Below, in pieces: positions 1 to 5,851 of a DNA stretch of 40,418 nt (position 1 is the first letter of the stretch; the number at the start of each line of letters is the position of its first letter). The notes under the pieces were generated by a model. The model searched no databases. It saw only the letters and a program-made list of their open reading frames with translations, and had not been told where the DNA came from. Made by a program: the position numbers and the translations under genes. This DNA comes from Oscillospiraceae bacterium (GTDB lineage: Bacteria; Bacillota; Clostridia; Oscillospirales; SIG627). The stretch spans positions 1-40,418 of the forward strand of contig SVRV01000023.1 of assembly GCA_015064635.1 (NCBI GenBank). The letters are read 5' to 3'.

Positions 1-35
1 GAAAGCCTTATATTTGCAGTACTTTCATCAGTTTT

Positions 36-115
36 AGGCTGACGAAGCCCTTGTGTTTTCTTGTATCTTTAGAGGGCATCAAACAGATTCAATTTTACAA
101 ACAGTTCGTCAGCCT
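36..115. repeat. 11-bp inverted repeat beside the toxin gene
   Basis: AGGCTGACGAA (36-46) and TTCGTCAGCCT (105-115) are perfect reverse complements 58 nt apart. The right arm touches the stop codon of the toxin gene. Between them a minus-strand reading frame of 21 codons (69-134) has no ribosome binding site; its frame is open again after the single stop as far as the window edge. This could be the remnant of a gene or of an inserted element. No function can be assigned. Confidence 0.4.
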
Positions 116-609
116 TAAATCGCATTTTTTTCATATATTTTACATATAATTACAAAAGCCCAAACGAGATTTGCATAAAATGCACACTCGGTTTGGGCTT
201 GTTTTTGTCTATTCGGTTGCAATGTTAAATATTTTTCTGCCGCTTTAATTTTTACCATCTCCACACCATTTTCTCTCATCCTATTCAGCAACTTAAACGC
301 TATATCAAGTGCCTTTTCCGTATCCTTTCCGCTTCTTTTATAAAACGCATACAAAAGCACGATATCTTCACCTTGCTTCACAAACAGCACTCTCACCATA
401 TTTCCCAACGCTTTCATACGAATTTCGTAAAGCTCTCTATACCTGACAATCGAGATATGTTTCACATAAGGCTCGCAAAGTGGATTTTTATCGTTGGATA
501 GGTAATTGAGAATACTTTTGAATTTGTTTCGTAGCTTCTCATCTGCATTTTCAAAAAACTGTTGAACCCGACTTTCAGTTTCATCTTTGTAGATATAAAT
601 ATTTCTCAT
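115..609 (-). CDS. RelE/HigB-like (phage Gp49-like) toxin, apparently orphan
   Basis: This 164-residue protein resembles the Gp49-like HigB/RelE family, which are ribosome-associated mRNA interferases of type II toxin-antitoxin pairs. The recognisable part is residues 1 to about 110: an N-terminal helix, then the segment YELRIKAL-like (here YEIRMKALGNMVRVLFV) and ILLYAFYKRSGKDTEKA, the usual strand-plus-lysine-rich end of the fold. Family members are normally 100-120 residues, so the last 45-50 residues are extra. That tail is encoded across a hairpin (156-200) that looks like a terminator, so it may be read-through sequence. HigB toxins usually precede an HTH antitoxin on the same strand; none is visible in the 114 bases that remain before the window edge, and none lies upstream. 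It may be a solitary or decaying toxin. Family assignment is from motif resemblance only. Confidence 0.6.
   Translation of the reverse strand: MRNIYIYKDETESRVQQFFENADEKLRNKFKSILNYLSNDKNPLCEPYVKHISIVRYRELYEIRMKALGNMVRVLFVKQGEDIVLLYAFYKRSGKDTEKALDIAFKLLNRMRENGVEMVKIKAAEKYLTLQPNRQKQAQTECAFYANLVWAFVIICKIYEKNAI
156..200. terminator. Terminator-like hairpin inside the toxin ORF
   Basis: AAGCCCAAACGAG (156-168) pairs with CTCGGTTTGGGCTT (187-200), with one bulged base and an 18-nt loop. Runs of T follow on both strands (GTTTTTG on plus, TTTTG on minus), so it could end transcription in either direction. It lies within the coding frame of the toxin, near codons 137-151. Confidence 0.5.
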
Positions 610-742
610 TGTTTTCTCCAGATATTTTATATTCTACAATATCATATCAATCCGGCTGTATAACAAGTTTTTTCCGTCTTCCTTACCGTCATTTAACATC
701 GGTTGGCGCACTTTTTATTTTGGAAATTATAGGAGAATCAAA

Positions 743-1381
743 ATGGAAGAAAAAGTAATTATTAAAAGTAAACAAAGCCAATCAAAATTTGCCATTATTT
801 TAGCAATTCTTCTTGTAGGAGTCATTACTTGGTGGATCGTTTTGGAGCTCACAGCAACAATAGAAAAGATACAAGCCCATTCGTTAGGATATGCATTTGA
901 CGAAGTTCTAATATTCGGATCCTTCTCTTTTTTACCGTTTGTGATAATTGCAGCAATATTTTATTTTTGGGTTTTCAAAACATCTTTGATAGTAACTGAT
1001 AAAAGAGTGTATGGTTCTGCGGCGTTTGGGAAAAGAGTCGATATACCCATTGATAAAATATCAGCAGTTGGAACAAGCATATTAAAAGGTATCTCCGTAA
1101 CATCCTCATCAGGCGGAATAAAATTTTTGATGATTGCCAACAATATAGAAATTCATTCGGAAATCAGCAAGCTTTTGATGAGTCGTCAAGAAAAAAATAG
1201 TACAGCATATGCAAACACAAGCAACGCCGATGAATTAAAAAAGTACAAAGACCTTCTTGATAGTGGTGTTATCACTAAAGAGGAATTTGACGAGAAGAAA
1301 AAGCAACTACTGGACTGTAAAAACAAACATATGCAGGGGTTGAGTGAGTTTCTGCATATGTTTTCTCCAAAAAAATATTAG
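743..1381 (+). CDS. Membrane protein with PH-like domain and C-terminal SHOCT domain
   Basis: The 212-residue protein has two predicted membrane segments (about residues 16-36 and 54-77), then a bacterial PH-like segment beginning LIVTDKRVYG (about 80-145), as in YdbT/YdbS-type proteins. It ends with a SHOCT (short C-terminal) domain: LKKYKDLLDSGVITKEEFDEKKKQLL (about 170-195). The architecture of TM pair, PH and SHOCT is common in small Firmicutes membrane proteins with no assigned reaction; SHOCT domains are thought to mediate oligomerisation. The start has a good ribosome binding site (ATAGGAGAATCAAA then ATG). The last 17 codons pass through a terminator hairpin (1325-1363), and the stop codon sits in a second hairpin. 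Function unknown. Confidence 0.7.
   Translation: MEEKVIIKSKQSQSKFAIILAILLVGVITWWIVLELTATIEKIQAHSLGYAFDEVLIFGSFSFLPFVIIAAIFYFWVFKTSLIVTDKRVYGSAAFGKRVDIPIDKISAVGTSILKGISVTSSSGGIKFLMIANNIEIHSEISKLLMSRQEKNSTAYANTSNADELKKYKDLLDSGVITKEEFDEKKKQLLDCKNKHMQGLSEFLHMFSPKKY
1325..1367 (+). terminator. Hairpin terminator overlapping the end of the SHOCT gene
   Basis: AAACATATGCAG (1325-1336) and CTGCATATGTTT (1352-1363) form a perfect 12-bp stem with a 15-nt loop, followed by TTTTCT. It is in the coding frame, so transcription may often stop before the annotated stop codon. Confidence 0.55.
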
Positions 1382-1417
1382 ACACATCATTCATGATTTC
1401 TCAAAAATGATGTGTCT
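1380..1417 (-). terminator. Terminator of the four-helix-bundle gene (copy 1)
   Basis: AGACACATCATT (1380-1391) and AATGATGTGTCT (1406-1417) form a perfect 12-bp stem with a 14-nt loop. On the minus strand it is followed by a T-rich run (TAATATTTTTTT), fitting rho-independent termination of the leftward gene. The TAG stop of the rightward SHOCT gene lies at the edge of the stem. Confidence 0.65.
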
Positions 1418-1439
1418 AACTCTGAAACTTATTAAAAGA

Positions 1440-1790
1440 TTAATTTTCCATCTTTGATTTTGCTGTGTTTATAGAAGAAATAAGAATTTTTCTTATTTTA
1501 CCGCTATCATTTTTGAATTTATTATATGTTTCTTCGTTCATTGTATTGGTGCGGTAAAATATCTCGAGCCAATATTCTGTTTCGTAGCATTCTTTAAGGG
1601 CGATTTGAAACTTTGCGACAAAATCGGCTCTGCTGTTTGCGTAATTTCCTTCGTGAATATTTGCGCCGATGCTTGTGCCACTACGGACAAGCTGATTTGT
1701 GAGTACGGATTTTCCTTTTATAGATTCGCACCAATTAACAATTTCAACTGCAAATTCTATTGATAAGTCAATAAGTATATTATCCGTCAT
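1440..1790 (-). CDS. Four-helix-bundle protein (S23/IVP, bAvd-like family), copy 1
   Basis: This 116-residue protein matches the family first known from ORFs in 23S rRNA intervening sequences and structurally related to the Avd accessory protein of diversity-generating retroelements. Family marks are FAVEIVNWCESIK near residues 13-25, the loop LTNQLVRSGTSIGANIHEG (30-48), IALKECYETEYWL (62-74) and the basic last helix KIRKILISSINTAK. The family folds as a helical bundle that forms pentamers with a basic surface; RNA binding is suspected but not proven for stand-alone members. A strong ribosome binding site (AGGAGGATTT then ATG) fixes the start. Directly upstream lies a symmetrical hairpin array (1811-2014), as also happens at the paralogue at 15917-16288. 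No reverse transcriptase or rRNA gene is nearby. The two copies share most of the conserved residues. Confidence 0.8.
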   Translation of the reverse strand: MTDNILIDLSIEFAVEIVNWCESIKGKSVLTNQLVRSGTSIGANIHEGNYANSRADFVAKFQIALKECYETEYWLEIFYRTNTMNEETYNKFKNDSGKIRKILISSINTAKSKMEN

Positions 1791-1810
1791 AAATCCTCCT
1801 ACGATGAATG

Positions 1811-2014
1811 ATGAAATGCACTAAAGCGCATGAAATGATGCTTCGCATCTTGAAATGAATTCGCTGAATTCATGAAATGAAATTTGCCCCACATCAGTAA
1901 AGATGCCCCGCATTTCTGCGGGGCATTTCATGCTTTAGCATTTCATTCCACTTGTGGAATTTCATTTGACCGAAGTATTCGGGCAAATTTCATTGAACAA
2001 GTCTTACTTGTTCA
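1811..2014 (-). repeat. Symmetrical 4+4 linker/hairpin array, copy 1 (candidate structured leader RNA)
   Basis: On the plus strand four TGAAATG linkers (1812-1818, 1831-1837, 1851-1857, 1873-1879) are followed by a core holding ACATCAGTA (1891-1899), then four inverted linkers (CATTTCA 1924-1930 and 1939-1945; ATTTCAT 1959-1965 and 1987-1993). Short stems sit between linkers: ATGC-TTC-GCAT (1838-1848), GAATTC-GCT-GAATTC (1857-1871), TGCT-TT-AGCA (1931-1940), TTCCA-CTTG-TGGAA (1946-1959) and TTGACCGAA-GTA-TTCGGGCAA (1966-1986). An outer stem TGAACAAGT-CTT-ACTTGTTCA (1994-2014) overlaps the last codons and stop of the GGGtGRT gene. A GC-rich 10-bp stem (1902-1925) lies in the core. The spacer between the first two left linkers is not a good hairpin. 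Each left linker can pair with a right linker in nested order, giving a ladder of helices with hairpins on both sides. It would be transcribed by read-through from the pduL operon. The architecture is directly visible; the RNA role is inferred. Confidence 0.75.
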
Positions 2015-3014
2015 TTGCCTCTTCGATTGCAACGGCACATGCAACGGTCATACCAACCATGGGGTTGTTACCGGCGCCGATAAGACCCATCATTTCAACG
2101 TGTGCGGGAACTGATGAAGAGCCTGCGAACTGAGCGTCACCGTGCATACGACCCATAGTATCTGTGAGACCGTATGAAGCGGGGCCAGCTGCCATGTTGT
2201 CGGGGTGAAGTGTTCTACCTGTACCACCGCCGGAAGCAACTGAGAAGTACTTAACGCCGTTCTCGATAGCCCACTTCTTGTAGGTACCTGCAACGGGGTG
2301 CTGGAAACGAGTGGGGTTAGTTGAGTTACCTGTGATGGAAACGCCAACATTCTCGAACTTCATGATAGAAACGCCTTCTGAAACATCATTTGCGCCATAG
2401 CAACGAACCTTAGCCTTTTCGCCGTCTGAGAACTTAACCTCACGAACTACCTTGAGCTCGTCTGCATAGGGATCGTAGTCGGTTTCAACATATGTGAAGC
2501 CGTTGATACGAGCGATGATATAAGCCGCATCCTTGCCGAGACCGTTAAGGATAACGCGGAGGGGCTCTTTTCTTACCTTGTTAGCGTTCTTTGCGATACC
2601 GATAGCGCCTTCAGCTGCAGCGAATGACTCGTGACCTGCGAGGAAGCAAAAGCACTTTGTTTCTTCTCTGAGGAGCATTGCGCCGAGGTTACCGTGGCCG
2701 AGACCAACCTTACGGTTAGCGGCAACTGAACCGGGGATACAGAAAGCCTGGAGACCTACACCGATAAGCTCAGCGGCGTCAGCAGCAGTCTTTACACCCT
2801 TCTTTATTGCAAGAGCACAACCGAGAGTATATGCCCAAGCAGCGTTTTCAAATGCGATGGGCTGAATTCCCTTTACTATTGCATCGGGGTCAACACCTTT
2901 GTCAAGGCAGATCTGACGTGCGTCCTCAAGATCCTTGATTCCGTACTCAGCCATGCAAGCTGTAATGCCTGCTATTCTTCTTTCTTTACCTTCAAATTTT
3001 ACTTCGTTAGACAT
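2004..3014 (-). CDS. GGGtGRT family protein
   Basis: A 336-residue protein of the GGGtGRT family, named for a conserved motif seen here as ASGGGTGRTLHPDN (about residues 262-275). The family is widespread in Clostridia and is nearly always next to a NifU-like iron-sulfur scaffold protein, as here (17 nt downstream of its stop). Its biochemical role is not established; the pairing suggests work in Fe-S cluster or redox metabolism. Other conserved stretches are GLGHGNLGAMLLREETKCFC and LAGHESFAAAEGAIG near residues 105-140. The last residues (EEAMNK) and the TAA lie in the outermost hairpin of the array that follows, so the array starts exactly at the end of this gene. The ribosome binding site GAAAGGGGG precedes the ATG. 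It is the third gene of the pduL operon. Confidence 0.85.
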   Translation of the reverse strand: MSNEVKFEGKERRIAGITACMAEYGIKDLEDARQICLDKGVDPDAIVKGIQPIAFENAAWAYTLGCALAIKKGVKTAADAAELIGVGLQAFCIPGSVAANRKVGLGHGNLGAMLLREETKCFCFLAGHESFAAAEGAIGIAKNANKVRKEPLRVILNGLGKDAAYIIARINGFTYVETDYDPYADELKVVREVKFSDGEKAKVRCYGANDVSEGVSIMKFENVGVSITGNSTNPTRFQHPVAGTYKKWAIENGVKYFSVASGGGTGRTLHPDNMAAGPASYGLTDTMGRMHGDAQFAGSSSVPAHVEMMGLIGAGNNPMVGMTVACAVAIEEAMNK

Positions 3015-3031
3015 TAGTTTATCCCCCTTTC

Positions 3032-3736
3032 TTATTCGTGTCTGGGATCGATATATTTAGCAGCGCCGTCATATCGACCGTATGTTTTGATATTTGATTC
3101 GTAAGCTTCCTTGGGGTCCTTACCTGCCTTGATAGCGTCCATCATCTTACCGAGGTTAACAAACTTGTAACCGATAACTTCGCTGTTTTCGTCAAGAGCG
3201 ATGTTAAGAACATAACCCTCAGCCATTTCAAGGTATCTTACACCCTTAGCCTTTGTACCGAACATTGTACCAACCTGAGAACGAAGTCCCTTACCAAGGT
3301 CTTCAAGAGAAGCACCGATGGGAAGTCCGTTTTCTGAGAAAGCGGTCTGGCTGCGTCCGTAAACGAGCTGCTTGAATATTTCTCTCATTGCTACGTTGAT
3401 AGCATCACAAACAAGGTCTGTGTTGAGAGCTTCAAGGAGAGTCTTACCCTGAAGGATTTCAGCTGCCATAGCTGCTGAGTGAGTCATACCGGAGCATCCG
3501 AGAGTCTCAACGAGAGCCTCTTCGATGATACCGTCCTTAACGTTGAGAGTGAGCTTACAGCATCCCTGCTGAGGAGCACACCAGCCTATACCGTGTGAAA
3601 GGCCTGAGATGTCCTTGATCTCATATGCCTTTACCCATCTACCCTCTTCGGGAATGGGAGCGGGACCGTGGTGAGGACCCTTGGCAATGGGACACATATT
3701 TTCCACTTCGTGTGAATAAAAAATGTGATCTGTCAT
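3032..3736 (-). CDS. NifU-like iron-sulfur cluster assembly scaffold protein
   Basis: The 234-residue protein belongs to the NifU/IscU-like scaffold family found beside GGGtGRT. Its three typical cysteine sites are visible: the CAPQQGCC segment (about residues 53-60), the ETLGCSGMTHS motif (about 77-87, equivalent to the central IscU cysteine) and LVCDAIN (about 108-114). Unlike IscU it has a longer N-terminus (HGPAPIPEEGRWVKAYEI) and a C-terminal extension of about 100 residues ending GRYDGAAKYIDPRHE. It probably holds a transient Fe-S cluster in the cytoplasm for a dedicated partner rather than general assembly. The partner candidate is GGGtGRT immediately downstream. The ribosome binding site AAAGGAGATATAAAA precedes the ATG. 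Confidence 0.85.
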   Translation of the reverse strand: MTDHIFYSHEVENMCPIAKGPHHGPAPIPEEGRWVKAYEIKDISGLSHGIGWCAPQQGCCKLTLNVKDGIIEEALVETLGCSGMTHSAAMAAEILQGKTLLEALNTDLVCDAINVAMREIFKQLVYGRSQTAFSENGLPIGASLEDLGKGLRSQVGTMFGTKAKGVRYLEMAEGYVLNIALDENSEVIGYKFVNLGKMMDAIKAGKDPKEAYESNIKTYGRYDGAAKYIDPRHE

Positions 3737-3760
3737 TTTTATATCTCCTTTTTATATTAT

Positions 3761-4330
3761 TTACTTAATGATTTCTCCCCAAACCTCGCCGAATGCAGCT
3801 GCTGCATTTGACTCGTCTGTATCTATGTGCATTGCTGCTGCAAAGTTCTCGTTAACTCTTACAACAACGTCGCCGAATGTAAGTCCACGCTCGCCGTCAA
3901 TCTTAACGGAAACGATTTCCTTATCCTCTACGCCGAATTCCTTTGCATCAGCGGGAGTAAGGTGAATGTGACGCTTAGCAGCGATAACGCCCTCTGCGAT
4001 TTCAACCTCTCCGCAAGGACCGATAAGCTTACAGCCGAGTGTGCCTGCGATGTCGCCTGACTCACGGATGGGAGCTGAAAGACCGATAGTTCTTGCATCT
4101 GTGAGAGAAAGCTCAACCTGAGTTGCCTTTCTTACGGGACCGAGAATACTAACATTCTTTATAGCGTTCTTGGGACCTTCAACTGTTACTCGCTCTTCAC
4201 AAGCGAACTGACCGGGCTGAGAAAGCATCTTCTTAACGGTGAGCTCTGCGCCCTTACCGAAAAGGATTTCAAGATGCTCTGCACTGAGATGTACGTGACG
4301 TGCTGATGTTTCAACAATAACTTTACTCAT
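3761..4330 (-). CDS. pduL: Phosphate propanoyltransferase / phosphotransacetylase (PduL)
   Basis: The 189-residue protein is a PduL-type acyltransferase that interconverts acyl-CoA and phosphate with acyl-phosphate and CoA. The two zinc-binding beta-barrel halves are visible: SARHVHLS (about residues 9-16) in the first and AAKRHIHLTPADA (about 138-150) in the second, with the conserved VSILGPVRKATQVELS stretch between (about 60-75). There is no N-terminal encapsulation peptide and there are no shell genes, so this is the cytosolic form that stands in for Pta and likely makes acetyl-phosphate for ATP. It is the first gene of a three-gene operon with the NifU-like scaffold and GGGtGRT, under the promoter at 4372-4400. 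The start follows AGGAAGATG at normal spacing. Confidence 0.88.
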   Translation of the reverse strand: MSKVIVETSARHVHLSAEHLEILFGKGAELTVKKMLSQPGQFACEERVTVEGPKNAIKNVSILGPVRKATQVELSLTDARTIGLSAPIRESGDIAGTLGCKLIGPCGEVEIAEGVIAAKRHIHLTPADAKEFGVEDKEIVSVKIDGERGLTFGDVVVRVNENFAAAMHIDTDESNAAAAFGEVWGEIIK

Positions 4331-4371
4331 TTTTTCATCTTCCTTTACTTAATATTTTTTCAATCCGTATT

Positions 4372-4400
4372 ATTATACCTTATTTTTTCCATTTTGTAAA
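4372..4400 (-). promoter_or_regulatory. Sigma-A promoter of the pduL operon
   Basis: Read on the minus strand: TTTACA (-35, 4395-4400), a 17-nt spacer, and a perfect TATAAT (-10, 4372-4377). Transcription would begin near 4365, giving a leader of about 35 nt before the pduL start. Confidence 0.75.
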
Positions 4401-4503
4401 TATACAAAACGAAAAAATATTCAATTATTCTTGAAATTATTTTCTAATAATTGATATATTTACAGGTAATACTTTTAGTAAGGCATTAAGGAGGTAAAAA
4501 ACA

Positions 4504-4806
4504 ATGTACAATAAAGTTGAAATATGCGGTGTAAACACTTCTAAATTAAAGGTACTCACCAACAACGAAAAAACCGAGCTTTTGAAAAGGATGAAAAACG
4601 GTGACAACTCGGCACGTGACGAGCTTATTTGCGGAAATCTAAGACTTGTGCTCAGTGTTATACAAAAATTTACAGGCCGTGGAGAGTGCTCCGACGACCT
4701 GTTTCAAGTAGGCTGTGTTGGTCTTATAAAGGCGGTAGACAATTTTGACGTAGAACAAAACGTACTTTTTTCTACCTATGCCGTGCCAATGAATGTCTTT
4801 TGGTGA
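4504..4806 (+). pseudogene. sigG: Truncated sporulation sigma factor G (sigG) remnant
   Basis: The first 95 or so residues are a clear SigG N-terminus: MYNKVEICGVNTSKLKVLTN, then sigma region 2 with GNLRLVLSVIQKF, DDLFQVGCVGLIKAVDNFD and FSTYAVPM. SigG is normally about 260 residues and continues with region 2.4 through region 4. Here the frame leaves the family sequence after VPM and stops five codons later (NVFW then TGA), with only about 40 nt before the opposite-strand gene. Regions 3 and 4, needed for -35 recognition, are absent from the neighbourhood. A strong ribosome binding site (TAAGGAGGTAAAAAACA) remains. This is a gene remnant, suggesting loss or relocation of late sporulation functions in this lineage. 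An assembly error is unlikely to remove 480 nt cleanly but cannot be excluded. Confidence 0.75.
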
Positions 4807-4823
4807 AAAATACATCGGACAGA

Positions 4824-4848
4824 TGAAAAACATCTGTCCGCTTTTTAT
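4824..4848. terminator. Bidirectional terminator after sigG remnant and lipoprotein gene
   Basis: CGGACAGATG and CATCTGTCCG form a perfect 10-bp stem with an AAAAA loop, followed by CTTTTT on the plus strand. The convergent lipoprotein gene ends at the same place. Confidence 0.75.
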
Positions 4849-5849
4849 CAATAATTCGATGCGAAATACTCAAATTCCTCGTGATAGTCTCTATCGGTAT
4901 AAAGCATCTCAAGTAATATCTTTCCGTCTTTGAAGGTTACGTTGAACCAGTATGTTGCTTCGGGAATATTTCCTTCCATTTCGTCATAGGTTTCCGGCAT
5001 ATAGACTTCAATTTCATACTTTTCTTCAAGTCCGAGCTTGCTTACGGAGACAACATCTCCGATAATCCACATATGTCCTTCGAGTACGCCTTCGCTCATT
5101 TTGCCGTTATCAAATCTTACAAAGTCATTTCCCTGCGTCCATATGCCTTGAGCCTTGTTGCAAAACTCCTTTACAAAGTCGGGCTTGTATTCGTCGGGTA
5201 TTTCATGCCATTCCACATCCTGCTTCTCGTCCTGCTCGGCAATGGCACGTTCAACTTCTTCACGGGTTACTGAAATACCGTCGATTCTGAAGATATTGTT
5301 CGAGCTGTCAAAGAACACAACTTCTTCATCGATCAAACCCTTTGCGGAGAATTTTATTCTCTTTACGCCATGTTCAAATGCACTGTTGCTCCAACTCATT
5401 GTGCCGTCGACCTTAAGCAGATTCATTCCTCTGAGAGGTACATAGTAAGAAGAGCAAACGTTTCCGTTTATATCAATCACGGCTCTGTCACCGGTAGTAT
5501 CATACTCTACAACGAGCTCACGCGCGCCGTCATTATCCAAATCTACAAGGGTATATTGGTACGGTGTTCCGTGAGCACCCGCGTATCCGAGAGTGTAAAG
5601 ATTTGTTTGTGTCTTTGTTGAAAAGTCCTCAAATACAACCTCACCTTTAATGAAAGAAAGTGCCATATCTTCGTTGATGTCATCGGGGTCCACCGTTGGA
5701 ATGACCTCATCCTTTTTTTCTTCATTTTTTGTCGGTGCATTGTCGGTTTGCTTTGGTGCTTTATCTGTGTCTGTATCTTTGCTTTGATTGTCGCATCCCA
5801 CAAGCAGGAGTGCAAATATCAGTGCAAACAAAATAAATATTCTTTTCAT
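4848..5849 (-). CDS. Predicted lipoprotein of unknown function
   Basis: About 333 residues. The N-terminus is a lipoprotein signal: a short basic start (MKRIF), a hydrophobic stretch (ILFALIFALLL) and the lipobox VGC, with the cysteine near residue 19. A Ser/Thr/Lys/Asp-rich linker follows. The mature part includes YTLVDLDNDGARELVVEYD (about residues 105-123), which resembles an FG-GAP-like calcium-binding strand found in many clostridial lipoproteins. No enzyme motif was recognised. It should be anchored on the outside of the cell membrane. It follows folC with almost no gap, so it is probably cotranscribed, although its link to folate is unclear. The ATG at 5849 is preferred; a TTG six bases upstream sits only 4 nt from the GGAG. 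Confidence 0.7.
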   Translation of the reverse strand: MKRIFILFALIFALLLVGCDNQSKDTDTDKAPKQTDNAPTKNEEKKDEVIPTVDPDDINEDMALSFIKGEVVFEDFSTKTQTNLYTLGYAGAHGTPYQYTLVDLDNDGARELVVEYDTTGDRAVIDINGNVCSSYYVPLRGMNLLKVDGTMSWSNSAFEHGVKRIKFSAKGLIDEEVVFFDSSNNIFRIDGISVTREEVERAIAEQDEKQDVEWHEIPDEYKPDFVKEFCNKAQGIWTQGNDFVRFDNGKMSEGVLEGHMWIIGDVVSVSKLGLEEKYEIEVYMPETYDEMEGNIPEATYWFNVTFKDGKILLEMLYTDRDYHEEFEYFASNY

Positions 5850-5851
5850 TT

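Noticed and set aside
69..134. 21-codon minus-strand frame as an antitoxin or small gene
   Set aside because: No ribosome site and no antitoxin resemblance; too short to support.
1803..2014. CRISPR array interpretation of the repeats
   Set aside because: Repeat units are only 7-9 nt, flip orientation at the centre, and the spacers are self-complementary hairpins; no cas genes are present.
1440..2014. Diversity-generating retroelement (Avd-type accessory gene)
   Set aside because: No reverse transcriptase, template repeat/variable repeat pair or target lectin gene was found near either four-helix-bundle gene.
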